A DNA stretch of 64,000 nucleotides from NCBI GenBank assembly GCA_020736575.1, contig JAGPYM010000004.1, positions 744,001-808,000 on the forward strand, read 5' to 3'. This stretch comes from Thelonectria olida (taxonomy: Eukaryota > Ascomycota > Sordariomycetes > Hypocreales > Nectriaceae). The notes beneath the pieces were generated by a model, which did no database searches, was not told where the DNA came from, and worked only from the letters and a program-made list of their open reading frames with translations. Shown piece by piece: positions 1-12,530 of this stretch. Position 1 is the first letter of the stretch. Each line of letters starts with the position of its first letter. Position numbers and translations under genes: made by a program.

Positions 1-3000
1 AAGAAAAAGAGTAACAGTCTGAGGCTACTCAAACATAATCCCAATAAGAGTGGCTTTGGGAACAGAAACTTGAGAAAGAGGAACGAAAGAGGGGGAGAGT
101 CGTGGACTGCACGACGAGCGAAGAATGGGTGATGGGTGATGGGGGAGTGAGAATGATGGATGGGGAGGAGCGACAGGGCCGGGTGCTTTGCAACAAGAGT
201 GCGGTACCGACCAGAATGGAACTGGGCAAAACTGTCCTGGGGTTGGTCCAGGCAAGTGAAAAAGGTACGTACCCTCTCTGGGCACTTTAGACCCTCGACC
301 CTCGCCTCGACCATCAAGAGCACAGCGCACCGGCACTCAACCACAGGTGCTTGCCCACATGCGCCTCAGTGGCAGAGGGCAGTGGCAGAGGGCACCTCAG
401 CATGGAAGTGAATGAATGGGAGGAGTGGCAGTGGCCACTAGCCTCTCTGGCTGGAGCTGGCGAAAGAGAGGGGGGGGAGGAGACTGGAGACGGAACAAAA
501 AAATCCCCTCCCAAAAAAGGACTGAGAAAAGAGAGGAGACGGAACGAAAGAGAATCTGGCGCTAGACCTAACCTTGAATGGCGGTGGATGGGAAATCTTA
601 CTAGTCAGGGTGCATGGAGTTCTTTCGGCCTGAGGCAACAGAGGCCGCACAGCGCCCGCTGCAAGTGAGCCGCTGCTCGCTGCCCGAGGCCAGGAGGGGG
701 AGGGGAGGATCGGGGGGAGACAATGAAATTGTGGACGGCGAGAGACACGAGCGGTAGGCCGAGGGCGCTGGCAGGGGCGCTCGCTCACGAGCGGCTTCGA
801 GGCTGGCGGATCGAGTGTTGGGGATCTGGCCGTGGGCAAGACCAGGCGATGAGAGATGCCATTTCCTGAGACGGCGATGCTTTGAGTGCGGGCACTAAAG
901 AGAACGAGCAGGCCAGAGACACGGTATAACGGGGAGCGAAGGGAGTCAGGAAGGGACTTCACCAGATTTTCAAAGCAGGGTGAGTGACGACGACATTCGA
1001 CGAGGAAAATCAGGCAGACCTCGCCTGACCTGGCCCGCATCCTCTGCGTTCCGAACGAGCACCGACGGCGGTGTCTGGGCACAGAAAGAGGGGTTGCTGC
1101 GTGTGGGAGCGCTGGTAGGCTGTTGGCCATCGAGGCCCCAAACGAGGCCCAGTCACGGAAATTGGCACCCGCCCAGAGGCCGTTCTCTGTTCACGCTGGG
1201 GGGAGCCACTATCCACGCGACACGACCGAGGCAGCCGGCCTCGATCCGTCACACACTTCCGCATTCGTACCGCGTGGTCTTTTATTGTCTTTGTTGTCTT
1301 CGCTTTGTATTTGTACTTGCGTGAGACATGCGCAAGGGGCCTAGCAGCAAAGACCGACGGCTATTGGGCTATTTCTGCGACAGGGAACAAGCTTCCCGTG
1401 TCTGCGAAGTCTCTTCTCTGCGCACTCCACTGTCATCTCTGCGGCCAATCATCTAAGTCTATGCAGTGCGAAGCATTCTCGCCCAGTAGGAAGCTTGCAT
1501 TATGGTTTCAGCAGCAACGGAGCTGCAGCGGCAGTGGTGCGTGATGATGAAGGGGGTCGCGTCATTGCAACCGCGCGGTGGGGAAGCTTCCTGGAGAATC
1601 GCATTCTGTGAATCTGTGCAAGAAGGACTTGTGATTTGAGCTGTCCTGTGTTGAGGAAAGCGGAACAGCAGAGCGGGAAATGGACTGACAGTCCACCACG
1701 GTACTTATTCCTAACAATACGATGTGTGCTCCGATGCCCTCGTCCTCTGGACGCGTCTCAATTTGTCGTGTTTTGTTTGATGAGAGTCGCCCGTGCTCCC
1801 AGGCCCCACGTCTTTGTCAGATGGAGACATGGCTGCCGTCGATTAATAGGGCCAGGTGTTACTTATTATTGTGCTCTGGCATTCTTACGATGTAACCGTG
1901 ACCGTATTCGCACAGCTTCAATCCCACACATTGTGTCTAGCCCAGTGCAGCATACAGTGGAGGGAGTATGCATGGCACAGCGCCTTCCAAGGTGCAACTT
2001 GAGGTGCTTTGAGCTTCTCCTCGTCCACGATGAATCTCCATGCATTTGGGCAAGACGAAAAAAACACAAGGCCAACACAAGACCGTCTGAGTGCCGATGA
2101 TGCGTGCAATCTCAGGCGTCGTACGCTCCCGTGATCACCATTCTCATCCCCCCACCCTCCACTGGCCTGCATTGCGCATTATTATTATGCAAGTACCGGC
2201 TGTCACCAACGAAACCTTCTCTTCACACCACCATGCGATTTGAGAGACAAAACATAGCGCCAGAGGCGGGTTGGCGGGGGAGGCTTCAGGTTCCTTGAGG
2301 TAAAACACGTACCACGCACAGGGCACACATCTGAGTCGCTTCCTTCGCTCTGCCCTGGAGGTAACCAATCTCATCAGACTCACCCAGCTTGCACCTTTCA
2401 TTGCACAACCTGGGAAACCCCTGTCACATTTGTGGAAGTCGACAAGGTCAGCATGGCAAATGCGTGCAAAGTGCTGCCGCAATCCCCATCCCATTTTCAC
2501 GCGCCTTCAGAGGCAACAAACAGTCCCAGGATGGTCTGGCCAATTACGTGACGATCGCACACTGGCATACTTCGTACGCTAGCTCCAATGTTCCTCCAGC
2601 TTCCCTTGCTCTGAAGAACCAGCGCGTCTCACCATCCCCATCGGGGACCTCGAACAACCCGGCACGTCGGCTTCTCGTCCTTCCAGATGTCTCCTTGGCA
2701 AAAGATCACTACGACAGAAATTATGGCGCTCCAGTAATTCCGTGTTCGTTTATTAGCTCTGCTGAAACAACTTTTCAGCAGCGATGAAGCTTCCCCAGAT
2801 TGGGTTCGGCAGTCAATCGAGTAACTCGGTCCTTGTCCCAGCGACCATTTCCTCAAGGAGCGCGGTATGTCATCCTTCTTCATGCCCGCCGACAAGCAGC
2901 AGTTCACAATGAAAGACGGGATAAATCAAAAATTGCACTGCCTATGGCCCCGAAGGACAATAGAGCATGGAGCGACACCACGACGTGCAATGCAGGCCCT

Positions 3001-5403
3001 CCACGCTGAAACCGCCCATTCATGATCGGGCGAGTTCGCAATAAGGTAAGTATGAAGAGAAAAGAAGAAAAAAGGTAAAGGGCGGAGGGCACAAGAAGAA
3101 TATATAGTGATATGTTAATTGGCCCGTGCGTTCATTTCCTGGTCAACCAACACCGCACGAGCAGCAGGGGCTAAGGCTAGTGCGTGGGCCTGGTGCCTGG
3201 GGCTGATGCAGGGAGATGACTTCCAAATTCCTCTAGCCGTTTCTGGCCATTTGTGAGTAAACAACTGCCAAGAAGTTTGCACAACACCAGATTGCTTCTC
3301 AAGCCGTGGCGTTTCTGATCTATGAATCAACAGTCCAGACTGCCAAGTTGCTCGAGGCGTGTGATAGCTTTCTATCTGTAGGAGGAGAGACGACAATGTT
3401 CGGCTCACCTTATCCAGTCTAAGAGTTATTAGCCCAAGTCTACAAGTTGACACAGCAAGGTGTTGAGCTCCCTCCCACCAGACTATGTTTGCCTTAAGCA
3501 ACAAATTCAATACATGTCTCAAACAGCGTCACTATCTGAGCGAGACGAAGTATTTGTGCGTTTGGTTGAACTCACGAATGCATTTCCAGTTGAGCGCCCT
3601 TGTCAATGACTCACTTGGTGGCGTCCCCCGACCTCGCAGGTAGGAAGGGATTATTTTCATGACCGATTGGGCAGATTTTGTCAAGTCCAGAAAGTGAGCA
3701 ATGGCCAGTGTTGTCTCCAGACATGACTGAGACTGGCAAGTCATGTATATGAAGTACAATGTTGCCTCTCACCGTATAGGGTGTGCGAAGCGAGTGGAAT
3801 GAAGACGCGGTGCATATCGGTTCCCGCTCGAATGGCTGTATTCGTTCGCTCGACTTGGTTTAGGCCATTGCTGTGGATTTCTACCGCCAAGTATATGATA
3901 TAGCCTGGCTTGGTCTGGCTTATGATTTGAATCCTCCAAATGAGGGCTCTTTGCGGCATGGACATGCCCATATGACAATACCATAGTATACGGGCCTCGG
4001 CACCAATGGGAACTGCCCCAAGACTAGGAGCTTAATAACAAAGTCTGAGTATTGCATTCCATCCTGCGTGTATGTGCTGCGTACATTGATCTATGGTAGT
4101 TTAACTAATAAAAGCCAGCCCCTACAAATTACCAACAATTACATGCCACCATCACGTCTTATTAACTAGTAGACGTGAAGCTTATCCAAGGCAGGTATCA
4201 TCCCTCGACTGAAGAGCAGGGTGTATCAGTTAAAGGGAAAGTAAACACACGACCTTTCTCGTATCTACCTGCGTAACTCGTGCTGGAGCGGAGGTAACCC
4301 ATCGTTCATAGTCACCTACCTACCCTGCGCTGATGTTTCAAACGCAACCAAAGGGAATCGCAGTGATCAAAGGCTAGACGCGGTCAACAGGTCAGGAACA
4401 TGTGATACGATGCCCAAAAGATTCCTAAGTGTATTTAGGCCACACATTACTCGCGATATGGACTTGATACTAGCAAAAACACTTGCCACCCGACCGTCAT
4501 GAGCGTTGCGCTCTACGATTACAGTTCCAATGTGTCCAACAAAGCGACCTAAAATGGAACATTGGAGATTGGAAGTACTCATGTTCATCACACATGGACT
4601 CAAGAATCAAGGTATTGCGGTGACTGAATTATCGCGTCACCCCAGAACTCAATGTACTCGGCACTCTGGCATAAAACTCGATCGAACGTTCGTTCCTGCA
4701 GGTACGTAGGCTCACGAAACGGCGAGCTCCAACAACCTCAGTTCGAGTCAATAATGACTGAATGATTACGGAGGATCGTATTATTGGAGATTCTACGAGC
4801 CTGTCTACCTAGCGGTATGCAAAGTGTGTACACAGACAGCTTAGAATGAGCATGTGCGGACAAGGTAGCAGATGCTTCCATAAGGCCAGCTCACATGCAC
4901 GGCTTGGCTGGGTCCCAAAACAAAGAGTGTGCTCCCAGACATCGAAATAAAAATAAATGATGATCCGTCTTCGCCACGAACTGCAGAAGCCGAACATATC
5001 TCTCTCCCGGTGGAAAGCATCGCTTGAACCTTCGTTTATCTACGGGGTATTTAGGTTAGTTGCAGGGGTTGGGATTGAGCAAGGCGAGAGACAAGTACGT
5101 ACTTCGTACCTACAAAGAACGGGCACCCCAGATCTTCCATCCTGCCTGCCGCTATGCGCGTAATTCTGCCCCGGTCGGCTGCAAGGCGGTGAGGCATCAA
5201 GAGTTCGCCAGCCGACCCCTCTGGCTCCAATCAAAGTGGAGCACGGGTCCCATGACGCACTCAACACCAAGCAACTTCGCCATCCAGCCTTTCCTGATAA
5301 CGGACCCCATCTCTTCTTCACCTTCGACACCATCCAAATCCCTCGACCTTTTCCATCCAAACACCTTTAAACCTAACGATTTCACGATACCGACTACCTA
5401 AAC
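1..5403. other. Long intergenic region without a supported gene
   Basis: I see no open frame here with conserved motifs, sensible codon use or a consistent intron structure. The first 1.2 kb is purine-rich on the plus strand (runs of G and A around 460-560), the usual look of a leader of a minus-strand gene that starts left of the window; that reading is inference. Two perfect palindromes stand out, GGTACGTACC at 264-273 and AAGTACGTACTT at 5093-5104, and a CCTACCTACC stretch lies at 4315-4324. The last 300 bases are the promoter and leader of the NPC2-type gene. No tRNA, 5S rRNA or transposon was recognised. Confidence 0.6.
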
Positions 5404-6055
5404 ATGCGGTTCTCTACCGTCACCGCCTGTCTTGCGACCTGTCTGGCCCCGGCGGCCGCTCTCAGCGTCTTCAATGGCAAGGCTCCGGCCATCGCCGTCG
5501 ACGATGACCTCAAGATTCCCGGCGACTCGCCTCTAGAGCTCTGCAAGGGAGACCACGCTGCCGACCTCGTCGTTATTGACCGAGTCGATTTGGCCCCCAA
5601 CCCCCCTCAGCCGTACGTTTATCGCTCTGCGCAGCAATTGGCGCTTAGACATGCTGACTCGTGATGATAGTGGCAAGGAACTGGTCATCAAGGCCTCGGG
5701 TACCGTCAAGAAGACCATCGAAAAGGGAGCTTACGTCAAAATTGTCGTCAAGTACGGCCTTATCCAGCTACTATCCACCACGGCCGATCTGTGTGACGAG
5801 GTCGCGAATGTTGATCTCGAATGCCCCATCAAGGACGGCTATCTCCAGATTACCAAGAGCGTCGACATCCCCAATGAGATTCCTCCTGTACGCCCCCTCC
5901 CCCCCTCTTGATCCATTGTGCAAATAGTCTAATAGTTCCAGGGCAAATACACCGTCACGGCTGACGTTTACACCGGCGATGATGTCCCCATCACTTGCCT
6001 TACTGCGGCTGTTGCTTTCTCCCGATCTAGCTATTTCTTCGCCAGCGACCTGTAG
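5404..6055 (+). CDS. NPC2: NPC2/ML-domain phosphatidylglycerol/phosphatidylinositol transfer protein
   Basis: Exons 5404-5612, 5671-5887 and 5942-6055 join in frame to a 179-residue protein, the usual length for fungal Npc2. It starts with a signal peptide of about 20 residues (hydrophobic core ending in Ala-Ala-Ala-Leu-Ser) and then has an ML domain. Visible family features are the Pro-Gly-Asp-Ser-Pro-Leu region with the first conserved Cys, the Asp-Leu-Cys-Asp segment, the Leu-Glu-Cys-Pro-Ile-Lys-Asp-Gly segment and a final Cys before the C-terminal Arg-Ser-Ser-Tyr-Phe. These cysteines form disulfides in the family. The expected role is to bind sterol or phospholipid in the vacuole lumen and hand it on during intracellular sterol transport. 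Both introns are 54-58 nt with standard GT-AG ends. The gene converges on the V-ATPase F gene. Identification is firm; which lipid it binds is not visible. Confidence 0.93.
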
Positions 6056-6403
6056 GTAGTTATTGTAGATGGACTGTTGTACCTGTGATGGCGTATCGTT
6101 GGAGCTCACGTTTTGAGGTTCTGATGGCTGTTTCCCCCCCTGCATTGTTTCAGATCTGTCAGCTGGGAGACCTTCCTGTTCTCGTTTATGGGCATTGTTA
6201 GCGGCTTATGAATTCGCGTGGTATAATTGAAGGATGTGGTCATGGAACTTGGAACCCTAGTATTAAGCATGCAGTTTATGCCTCAACACTAAATTGAAAG
6301 TACACGTGCCGTAACTTCGCCTGCGAACCGATGTATTCCTTGCCAGCTACCCCATCTCCCACCATCTTCGTGAGGTTCACACTCTTTAGGTATCATTGCC
6401 TTC
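6056..6403. other. Convergent 3' intergenic spacer (NPC2 / V-ATPase F)
   Basis: The spacer holds the 3' ends of two convergent genes. I see no open frame or structured element in it. Confidence 0.6.
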
Positions 6404-6949
6404 TTACTCTCCAAACAGACGTCGGACTCGTCGCAGAACGCTGTCCTTCTCTGGGTCATAGGGGTGGTCCTTGCTAGGAATTTCGAGGACGGTAGGGAAG
6501 GCTGCGGTGTAGGTGTCAATTCGGTATCGGATCCTGTCCGCGATCTGTCAAGATATCAGTTGCGTGTAGCCACCGGGAAAGCAATAGCATTATAACTGAC
6601 ATGTTGGTTGATCAGCACAATGCCAATATCTTTCCGCTCCTCAGTGAATCGCTCGAAGGCAGCCTCGATGGCAGCGTTATCAGTCTTGTTGTCGACAACG
6701 AGGAAGTTCTTCTGCGCGTCGGCGCCGGTAGAGACGTGCTATAGAGCTGGTCAGAGATCTGGCATGGTTTCTGTCTAATCTCAAAGGATACTCACACCAA
6801 TACCAGCAAGAAGCAAGCCAGTGACGGAATCCTAGAGTCGAGCTACGTCAGCGGGACGAGGGGAAGTGATGCGCTGGACGATAGCAACTCACCTCGTCGC
6901 CGATGACGGCGAGGAATTGTCGGTCCTTGAAGTCTGCTTGTGAGGCCAT
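6404..6949 (-). CDS. vma7: V-type proton ATPase subunit F
   Basis: Four exons on the minus strand (6893-6949, 6796-6831, 6601-6738, 6404-6544) give a 123-residue protein, the normal size for this subunit. The N-terminus carries the family hallmark Ala-Val-Ile-Gly-Asp-Glu-Asp-Ser-Val-Thr-Gly, then Leu-Leu-Ala-Gly-Ile-Gly and the [12 protein letters not shown] segment; the C-terminus ends Arg-Arg-Val-Arg-Arg-Leu-Phe-Gly-Glu. Subunit F belongs to the central stalk (V1 sector) of the vacuolar proton pump, which acidifies vacuole and endosomes. All exons join in phase 0 and the second is only 36 nt. The gene is divergent from the Nur1 gene, with 354 bp between the start codons. Confidence 0.95.
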
Positions 6950-7303
6950 CTCGGAGGTTTGCGAACGGGATTAGGGAGGCCTCTGGATGGTTTGAATCCC
7001 GTGGTGGAAGAGGAGGCCGGAGGTAGGTTTCACGGACGGACGATGAGTACGCCTGAGGTTCGGCGCCGGTGACGAAGCTCTGACCACCACCCACCGCCCC
7101 GCGCCGGCCGCCTAAGCCCCCTGCAGTTGCTGGTTCAGACGTTGTCTTTGTTCTTTGCCAAACATTTCAAAGTAAACAACACTTCGCCGACGTTGCTCCT
7201 TTCTCTTCTTTTCTTCAACCCCAAGGCACGCTTTATGCCGTAAACTGCTGTACGAACACCGACGAACAATTTTCGAATTCTTCAACCTCGAAATTTGCCA
7301 AAG
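6950..7303. promoter_or_regulatory. Shared divergent promoter region (V-ATPase F / Nur1)
   Basis: A 354 bp region lies between two divergent start codons and must contain both promoters and leaders. The Nur1 side (about 7140-7300) is rich in C and T, as usual upstream of fungal transcription starts. I recognise no individual factor site. Confidence 0.5.
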
Positions 7304-8726
7304 ATGCCGCGGCTGATCCGTAGGCAGCCGCTCTCTGAGCGCATCATGTCTGCCTTGAATCCGATGGACTTTTTGCTTTGGCTCTCGGAAGAGCTCGAAA
7401 CGAGGGACTGGGACTCGACTACGGCAGGGACGCAGCTTGGATTGGGATTCAACTTCGTATTTTTGATTGCGCGCGCAAATTCGGCGTCATCTTCATCTGG
7501 TGATGACGTCTTCAGCGATGACAGCAGCTCTGGATGGTTGGCCTTCTTTGTAAGTGCACGTTCTTGGTCCTTCACGCAGACTTCACGACTAACGACGCAA
7601 TGCCCAGATTTACCCTCTCGTCTGGATCCTCATCATTATTTCACTCACGAACGCCTTCTATACAATTACTCGAAACCGCAAATACCGGCTTTTCCAGGCC
7701 AATGTGGAGGTCAAGCCCTCAACCCCATCTGCGCGACGTGTGAAGGTGGATCAGGCCAGCGCATCCCCTTCTACGCCATTGCGATACCTTGCCAAAATCA
7801 TTGCCCCAGACACCCCGGAGTCGCGCGCGCATCCTGATAAGGAATCCGATGTGTGGGAGTTGTCTATCTGGGATCCTCTCCCTGTGTCGTTGCGGCTCTT
7901 TTGTCTGTTCGGGCCTGGACATGTCCTGGTGTACATGCTTTTCTTGCCCCTCGCTCCGCTAGATCCTCGCCCAAGCGTCACTGTTTTCAACACCCTCGTT
8001 CTGCAGGCCATCATATCCGGCCAGCTCCTCTTCTTCTGCTCCCAATTTACGCAACAAGCTAAGGACAATGCGATTATCCAGAGGGAAGTCCTGCACGAGT
8101 ACGACACCAAGTTTGTCCATCCTCGACTACATCCTATTGTTAGGGACGCCGGCACTCAGTTCTCCGAGGACCAGCCTGAGAAGTTCCAGGAATTTGTTCA
8201 GACTGGCACTCCAACTACTCAGATCCGTCGCACCTTTCAAGCTCACGCAAACCCTTACATACAACCAGCTAAATTCCAAGATGACCGATCATCTACTCCA
8301 ACCAACGTGATGAAGCCGCAGATGTTTACGCCACCAACAGCCACGCGTCGAGCCGATCTGTTCAAGTCTGGACTCAGCCAGCGGACTGCTCCTAGGCATA
8401 GCATGCCGGCGGGCTATGCATCAACAGGCACCAACCTAAGCGCCTCGACCTCGTCGGCAGCTCCCAACATGAACTTCGGCGGTAGCATGGGCATTCATAC
8501 CCACAACAAGTCACCCCTTAAAAAGGCTACGAGCATGAACGAGCTCGGCAGCCAAGAAACTCACTCTCCGCGAAACTCACGAGAAATGGCTGCATATGAG
8601 CAGAGAAACTGGGGACAACAAGGAACACCCTCAAGAAACTCAGAGGCTCGGCGATTGCATAACCCATTCGCCGCTCCTGCGAGCAGAAGGCTGGGGCAAC
8701 AAGAGAGACCCCCTCCTAGATGGTAG
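7304..8726 (+). CDS. NUR1: Nuclear rim protein 1 (Nur1/Mug154 family, DUF2418)
   Basis: Exons 7304-7549 and 7608-8726 give a 454-residue protein. The start is the ATG at 7304. The N-terminal Asp-Phe-Leu-Leu-Trp-Leu-Ser-Glu-Glu-Leu-Glu-Thr-Arg-Asp-Trp-Asp block and the later Leu-His-Glu-Tyr-Asp-Thr-Lys-Phe-Val-His-Pro-Arg block (about residues 244-255) are hallmarks of Nur1/Mug154 proteins. Hydrophobic segments lie at about 83-104, 175-198 and 206-227; the C-terminal 170 residues are a polar Ser/Pro/Thr-rich tail. In yeast, Nur1 sits in the inner nuclear membrane with Heh1 and tethers rDNA and heterochromatin at the nuclear periphery; the same role here is inferred from family membership. The 58 nt intron falls just before the first clear membrane segment. 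Confidence 0.88.
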
Positions 8727-9298
8727 ATGTTGGTCCTTCTCTGTCACTTTACGCCCCGGCATGCTGTATAATATCACGTTTTCTATGTTTTCAACCTAGC
8801 ATTGGTTTTAATTGAGGTCTGGCGCTGTATGATTGGTATAGGTCCTAGAATGAATTGGTATCACAAACCGTTTTTTACTGTCTGTCACATCATTGGCTCT
8901 TAGCGATTTTAGAACATGTCCAATGAGCTGCTTCCTTTATTCAGATTGGCAAGTGCATTTGCTTCAAGTTGAGAGGAAACATGCCTGCCATAGTTGTGGA
9001 AGGACCCATGCATTCATGGATGGAAGGAGCCAGCCGACCGAGGGCTGCTTCTGATTCGACACCTCATCCCTCTGCTCCCCCCTCAAGACATTCACGACCT
9101 ACTTACCTACGTAATGCGTTGTGTTTTCCCTCTATCGTTCAATACTGTCAGGCCGACCAACACACTCTCTACGTTGTTCTCCATCAAACACTCAACAGGT
9201 TTGATTTGATTGCCGGACTGAACGGAACCCACAATATTCACATTCAGTATACATTATCATACTAGGTATTTGACACTCGCTGCGCTGCACTGGCAGCC
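8727..9298. other. Intergenic region upstream of the 1059-residue protein gene
   Basis: It contains the 3' region of NUR1 and the promoter of the next gene. A TTACCTACG stretch lies near 9104-9112. I see no coding potential. Confidence 0.5.
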
Positions 9299-12200
9299 AT
9301 GCCTGTCCCGGACTCAGTCACACAACTCAGCCAAGGGGACAGCCCCGACGATGCTTTACCACGGAGCAAGACCCGCAGCAGAATTGTCAGTGTACCAGGG
9401 GAAGTTCAACAGACTTCTTCGTTGGGCGGTTGGGTAAAGGCGATTCTTCCAAGTCATCGACCTGAGCGAGGAGGGACGATCAGACAGCAAGGCTTCTGGA
9501 CAAACCACAAGTTGGACACCAGCATCGGTACCCAACAAACCGGAAGCGATGTCCAGAGGGGCCACCGAAGGGAAAACACCGACACGGTTGATTCGGGTCA
9601 CATTGCTGAGTGGAACATCCCCCAAGAAGTGGACAAGATAGAACTAAAGAGCAGCACTACCAGGTCCCGACCTCGTGCCGTGTCGGCAGGCACAAGTTCT
9701 TTACACTCGGATGTTGACCGGAAATGGAGCTGGGTCCCCCGAGACGATGCCGAATATTGGACGATGTACAAAACACTTGGGAAAAGACGAGACCCTGAGA
9801 AGGCCGTTGAGGCCACCTCGAGACCACCCCTATCCCCAGTGACAAAAACCCTGTTGTCACTGCAGGGAAAAAGGGAAGCTCGAAAAGAAAGAAGAAGTCT
9901 CAAAGAGAGTGGCGATTACCTTGGGGTTCAAGGATTCAATCCTTCAACCGGTGTGCCAGATGTCATGACACCATCAGACAGTGACCACAGCGCAACCGGT
10001 CAAGAGGTTGAAGAGAAGCTCGATGCTCTCAAGCAACTCTCAAAGGATGCGTCGTCCCCATCTTCCAAAAAGAGAATCGACAAAGAAATCCGAAAGGTCT
10101 TGCTGGAGAAAGAGGGCGACAAGTTTGCTCGACGGGAGGAGGCGAAAGCAGCGTTGCAACGAGCGCATAGCAATATCAGGTGGCGGAAGCATTCAAAGCA
10201 ATGGTCATCAGCACAAGTGCCCGACTTGAGTCCTATCGCCCAATCACAAACCAGCAATACGCCGCCTCTAAGTCAGTCCTATACTCTTAGCCTTGTCCCT
10301 TTTACTGACATGAGTTGCAATAGGACGAGAGTCCCGCCTCGTGAGTGCAGGCCACCGTGAAGGTGAGCTCATAGATCTGAGCTTGCCCGAAAGCGAGCAG
10401 AAAGAAATGCAAACTCTTGGTCCCGTAGCATTACACATGGAACCATACCAAGCGGCCTCCGGCTCATCTGGCACGGTGGTACAAACTCCAATCAAACAAA
10501 GCCGAGCTGGCCCATCACCTTCTGCTGTGGAACTGTTTGAGAACGGCATAAGTTTTGATAATCTCAACCAGTCACACGGCAATACAGGACTGGAATCCCC
10601 CACCTTGCATCCAGAGATAACTGCAATAGGGCTGGATGGTCCTAAACGAAGCAAGAGGGAGTCGTTTTTTCGACGCCAACTAAAACCACCTGGCTTGCCT
10701 GCACTTAAGATTATTCCTCCAAGCAACCCTGCAACCCCTTCGAATAACAAACCAAGCCATCACAACAGTTCTTTTTTAGCGAGAAGGAACCCGAGCAGAG
10801 AAAGGCTAACCGAAACATCAACGAACCCCAAGCTTGGTCTCACACCGAGCAGCTCGTCACTGCAGAGCCTCTCAACTTTGTTCAAGGCTACACCACCCAC
10901 CCAGGCACCAAGGCTGGCATCAAAAAAACAAAGGTCCAGGGTCCTACCATTCAGCACATCGACTCAACCCAGACAAATCGAGCACGATTTAAGGATCCAC
11001 CGCGGGAGATCTGCTATCCCACAGAGCTACCAGGCCCTCCAGAGAGTCTTCGGACCACTGGCCCAAAGTTTCCAGCAAGAAAGCCAGTCAACACCCACAC
11101 CCAAAAGCAGCTTGAACAAACTTGGCCAGGATCCATATCTCAACATACACAGGGGGGCCAAGATATCTCAAAGGCATCATCGGACCAAGAACAACTGCCC
11201 AAAGCCGGGGGTTCTCGGTCTCGACGGGGCGACAGACAGAACGCCAGAGAGGACACCCAAGTGGATCAAGACCAGCTCTCCGGATCAGAAGTCGTTAGAG
11301 AAGAAAGCCGAGTCGGAACTTCCCTTGACAGAACAGGAAATTCAAGACGAAATACGGAGAGTGAGAAAGACACTGGCATTGATAGACCAGCCAACCTTGA
11401 CGACGGTGCCGAACAGGGCCCACAGCGAAAGCACCCAGAGCTGGGCTCAAGACGCTATCAACGACATTACGAGCAAGTGCAAGGAGATCGTAGAAGAATC
11501 TGCCTTCACACCCATCATCACCACTACTGGCTTCGGCCAAGCAACGTCGAGATTCAACCAGTCTCTAGAGCGGTCCCTTTCCACAGCCCACTATCGGCGC
11601 CAGTTGAACCGAGTGATCTACAACGTGCAGGACCCAGACCCGACGGTCGACAGTTTAGGGAGCTCCCCGAGGAATCCCTTAACGAACCACTCCCAAGATC
11701 TGGAGAGGCCAAAGAACCATCATCGGAGCCAATTCAGCCGGCTGATCTACAACGCGCAGGGCGAGAGCTCACCAATAGACAGTCCAGTGAGCTCCCTGGT
11801 GAATCCTTTACTGAGTACGCCGCCGAGCTCGGAGCCCCAGGTCGAGACTCCATCAACCGGTTTTATGTCGGTGAGAGATCTGTCACCCACGAAGCAAATC
11901 GCAGAACCACTTGCCACGAAAGGCTTAGGGGATCGCAATCCGGGCAGTGCCATATGCCTTACCCAGCGCAGCACATCACGCACGTCCACATCTACGATTA
12001 TTCAAGAGGAGTCAGAGAAGAGCTCAGAAGACGAAACCATGGCAAACCCTCTAGAGAAGAGGGTAATGGACGCGATTGGTCGTCGGGGCGGGAGCCAAGG
12101 CACGCACAACGAGCTGCACAGGGAGTCGGGGACTTTTTTGAAGACGAAAATGGAAACTGGCCTGGAAGCCCGCATTCCGGGCAGCTATCCCGCACATCTC

Positions 12201-12530
12201 GGCGACGGAGACGGCACCGCAGGTCATTCCAACGCCAGGCATCGTGAGCCGGGTGGACTGTGGAAAGCCGTGAAGGAGGTTTTTTCCACTATCAAGTTCT
12301 GCGTAGTGTGGATGATTAAAGCGTACTGGCATGTTATCAGACCAGTGTTTGATTCAAGGCAAGAAGTGAAGTGGTTGGACCTCATGCGCCTGGCTATGGC
12401 GATGCCCGTGTTTGCTGTCATGTTGATGGGAATGGTATGGGGGATGAAACTGGTGGCTGTTGCAGTGACATGTGTTAGAAATGGTTCTGAGGCTGCATGG
12501 GACGAGCTGATCATGCAACTTCAAGCGTAA
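9299..12530 (+). CDS. Uncharacterised 1059-residue protein with C-terminal membrane segment
   Basis: Exons 9299-10271 and 10324-12530 join across a 52 nt GT-AG intron to one long frame. I do not recognise a named domain. Most of the protein is polar, rich in Ser, Pro, Arg and Gln and probably disordered. A short charged, helix-prone segment lies at about residues 235-290. Residues 749-777 and 792-820 are an obvious internal duplication sharing Ile-Tyr-Asn and Asn-Pro-Leu, with a 43-residue period. The last 80 residues are different: a hydrophobic helix at about 980-995 and a strong one at about 1014-1041, followed by a short polar tail, which suggests a C-terminal anchor with the bulk facing the cytosol or nucleoplasm. 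The Tyr-Leu-Gly-Val-Gln-Gly-Phe-Asn-Pro segment near residue 206 looks conserved in kind. Function unknown; the gene model itself is well supported. Confidence 0.85.
11589..11820 (+). repeat. Internal tandem duplication, 129 bp period, within the 1059-residue protein gene
   Basis: Two diverged copies of a segment coding for Arg-x-Gln-(Leu/Phe)-x-Arg-(Val/Leu)-Ile-Tyr-Asn-x-Gln start 129 bp apart (43 codons) and both end in Asn-Pro-Leu. They are clearly related at DNA level but not identical, so the duplication is old. Confidence 0.75.

Noticed and set aside
438..1130. 230-codon minus-strand frame near the left edge
   Set aside because: Low-complexity Ser/Pro/Arg translation of a C/T-rich leader; no motif.
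3115..3522. 135-codon minus-strand frame
   Set aside because: No motif and no neighbours in phase; could be chance in a gene-free region.
11261..12247. 328-codon plus-strand frame inside the 1059-residue protein gene
   Set aside because: Arg/Ser/Gln-rich shadow frame; the host frame is longer, has the internal repeat and ends in membrane helices.
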